In this document: positions 14,699-15,959 of the stretch, piece after piece
Position numbering within the stretch: position 1 is the first letter of the stretch
Layout: each line of letters starts with the position of its first letter
Assembly: GCA_029259835.1 (NCBI GenBank)
Contig: JAJDEL010000037.1
Coordinates: 1-15,959 of the forward strand
Direction of reading: 5' to 3'
DNA from: Planctomicrobium sp.
GTDB taxonomy: Bacteria; Planctomycetota; Planctomycetia; Planctomycetales; Planctomycetaceae
DNA: 15,959 nucleotides
Position numbers and translations under genes: made by a program
Notes under the pieces: generated by a model
What the model saw: only the letters and a program-made list of their open reading frames with translations
Told to the model about the DNA's origin: nothing
The model's database searches: none

Positions 14699-14719
14699 GG
14701 ACTAGCGCCATCGGCTGAT
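14699..14719. repeat. Lone arm of the palindromic element
   Basis: GGACTAGCGCCATCGGCTGAT differs at only a few positions from the right arm of copy 3, which ends 30 bases upstream. It has no partner arm and is probably a remnant of a further copy or of a partial duplication. Confidence 0.6.
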
Positions 14720-14738
14720 TCCAAGGTCGAGATCCATC

Positions 14739-15959
14739 CTACATCGGCGCAATTCGTTTCGACCCAACATCCGTTGTCAGGCAGACGTGAGCGTTGAAGC
14801 TTTCGTAGATCAGTTGGTGCTTGATTGCTTGATGATCAGGTGAATCCCAGAGGTCGTTGAACTCCCAGGGGTCTGCCTGCAAGTCGTATAGCTCACCGAG
14901 ATTCTTGTCGTGATACATACAGAGTTTGTATCGGTCGGTGCGGTGCATGGTTCCGTAGGTTCCAGTTCCGCCTGTGAAGTGTGGATCGAGTGCGTCGAAG
15001 TATTCACAGCGAACGAATTCGCGATGATGTTCCAACTCTGCGCTCCCTTGCAGCATCGGCAAGAGTGATTTGCCTTGGAGATATTCCGGCTGTTCAACTC
15101 CAGTGATATCCAAAATCGTCGCCGTCATGTCCAGCAGTTCCACAAGGGCAGGGCTTTGCCGTTTGCTTTGAAAACGAGTCGGGCACTGAAAAATCAGCGG
15201 CACACGTACGAGTCCTTCGTAAAATCGGCAGCCTTTGTACATCAATCCATGATCGCCGAGCGTTTCGCCGTGATCACTCGTAAAGATGATGACTGTGTTC
15301 TCGCGCTGACCTGATTCATCGAGATACTTCAAGATGCGTGCGAACTGGTCGTCAATCTGTGCGATCATCGCGTAATAATCGGCCTGCTTGCGTTTCGCAT
15401 CGTGTTCGTCAGGCGGTTTGACATCGTCCTGAAAATCAAGTGACGACAGCTTTGCCTGCTGAGCGAGATCACTTTCCTGGAAGTACGGCCCCGGCATTTT
15501 TTCTGGGTCGTATTGATCCGCATAGGATTTCGGCGGGATGAACGGAGGGTGCGGGTCATAAATGTTTATATTCAGCAGCCAGGGCTGGTCTCCTAGATGT
15601 TGTGATATGAATTCGATCGCGCACTCGCTCGCCCAGGTTGTTTGATGCAGTTCCGTCGGCACGCGGTCCGGGCTGTTTCGTAGCGAGTCGAGATCACCAC
15701 CTTGTTCTCTGACCCATTCCGCGTAGTCGTGGCCTTCTTTCCAATCATCGCGCGGAGCGTGGCTGAAACGCCAGTAGGAGAAACCGTCATCAAGGCGTGG
15801 CTCAGTTCGATATCCTGAACTTTGCAAGTGAAACTTACCAATCATGCCGCAGGTGTAGCCGCTCTCTGCAATCAGTTTTGTAATGAGTGGGGGATGATCC
15901 GGGAACGACTCATTTCCGTTCCGAGTATTGTGAACTCTCGTCGAGTACATGCCAGTCAT
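14739..15959 (-). CDS. Sulfatase (N-terminal part outside window)
   Basis: 406 residues are visible up to the right edge. The first visible residues, MTGMYSTRVH, match the segment that follows the CxPSR/CxPAR formylglycine motif in sulfatases, so the Met at the edge is internal and the active-site Cys lies a few codons outside. Further family residues are present: MIGKFHLQ (39-46; usual GKWHL with Phe for Trp), NIYDPHPPF (132-140, active-site His), IIFTSDHGETLGDHG (224-238, metal-binding Asp-His pair at 229-230) and MYKG (240-243, Lys). The C-terminal part (RTDRYKLCMYHDKNLGELYDLQADPWEFNDL) is typical of family S1 sulfatases. The enzyme should remove sulfate esters from polysaccharide or other external substrates in the periplasm or outside. 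The gene is convergent with the PHP hydrolase; the gap holds palindromic element copy 3. Confidence 0.95.
   Translation of the reverse strand: MTGMYSTRVHNTRNGNESFPDHPPLITKLIAESGYTCGMIGKFHLQSSGYRTEPRLDDGFSYWRFSHAPRDDWKEGHDYAEWVREQGGDLDSLRNSPDRVPTELHQTTWASECAIEFISQHLGDQPWLLNINIYDPHPPFIPPKSYADQYDPEKMPGPYFQESDLAQQAKLSSLDFQDDVKPPDEHDAKRKQADYYAMIAQIDDQFARILKYLDESGQRENTVIIFTSDHGETLGDHGLMYKGCRFYEGLVRVPLIFQCPTRFQSKRQSPALVELLDMTATILDITGVEQPEYLQGKSLLPMLQGSAELEHHREFVRCEYFDALDPHFTGGTGTYGTMHRTDRYKLCMYHDKNLGELYDLQADPWEFNDLWDSPDHQAIKHQLIYESFNAHVCLTTDVGSKRIAPM

Overview
The window looks like chromosomal DNA of a planctomycete (order Planctomycetales or a close relative; genus not resolvable from this sequence). 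The marker is gene content: a secreted DUF1549/DUF1553 cytochrome next to a Tat-exported DUF1501 protein, a secreted sulfatase, multihaem c-type cytochrome and soluble beta-propeller proteins, and moderate G+C with long, poorly packed intergenic stretches. No rRNA, tRNA, CRISPR, integrase, transposase or phage gene was found.

Layout. (1) Positions 1-3413, plus strand: the 3' part of a multihaem cytochrome c gene that runs in from the left edge, overlapping by 7 bases a secreted propeller gene, so the two are probably translationally coupled. (2) 3609-4532, plus: a secreted protein of unknown function, closed by a very strong intrinsic terminator. (3) 4670-5236, plus: an unrecognised two-helix membrane protein. 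(4) 10046-5355, minus: the DUF1549/DUF1553 cytochrome gene followed by the DUF1501 gene, a classic planctomycete pair. (5) 12720-10318, minus: a sigma-54-type AAA+ activator with an atypical receiver-like N-terminus, followed by an RmlD-like dTDP-4-dehydrorhamnose reductase. (6) 13213-14511, plus: a secreted PHP-domain hydrolase, divergent from the activator across about 490 non-coding bases. (7) 14739-15959, minus: the C-terminal part of a secreted sulfatase that runs off the right edge.

Functionally most of the window serves the cell envelope and periplasm: exported electron-transfer or oxidoreductase proteins, hydrolases for complex (often sulfated) polysaccharide, and one sugar-nucleotide enzyme that could feed surface glycan synthesis. 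The activator is the only transcription factor; its position directly upstream of the rhamnose gene makes a link to polysaccharide synthesis plausible but unproven.

The most notable non-coding signal is a family of roughly 80-base palindromic elements, present in three copies (6871-6950, 10160-10240, 14590-14669) plus one lone arm (14699-14719), always between genes and in both orientations. Several further inverted repeats lie in front of or behind genes. I see no convincing new multi-gene system; the palindromic family, the atypical activator and the orphan membrane protein are the best candidates for a second look.
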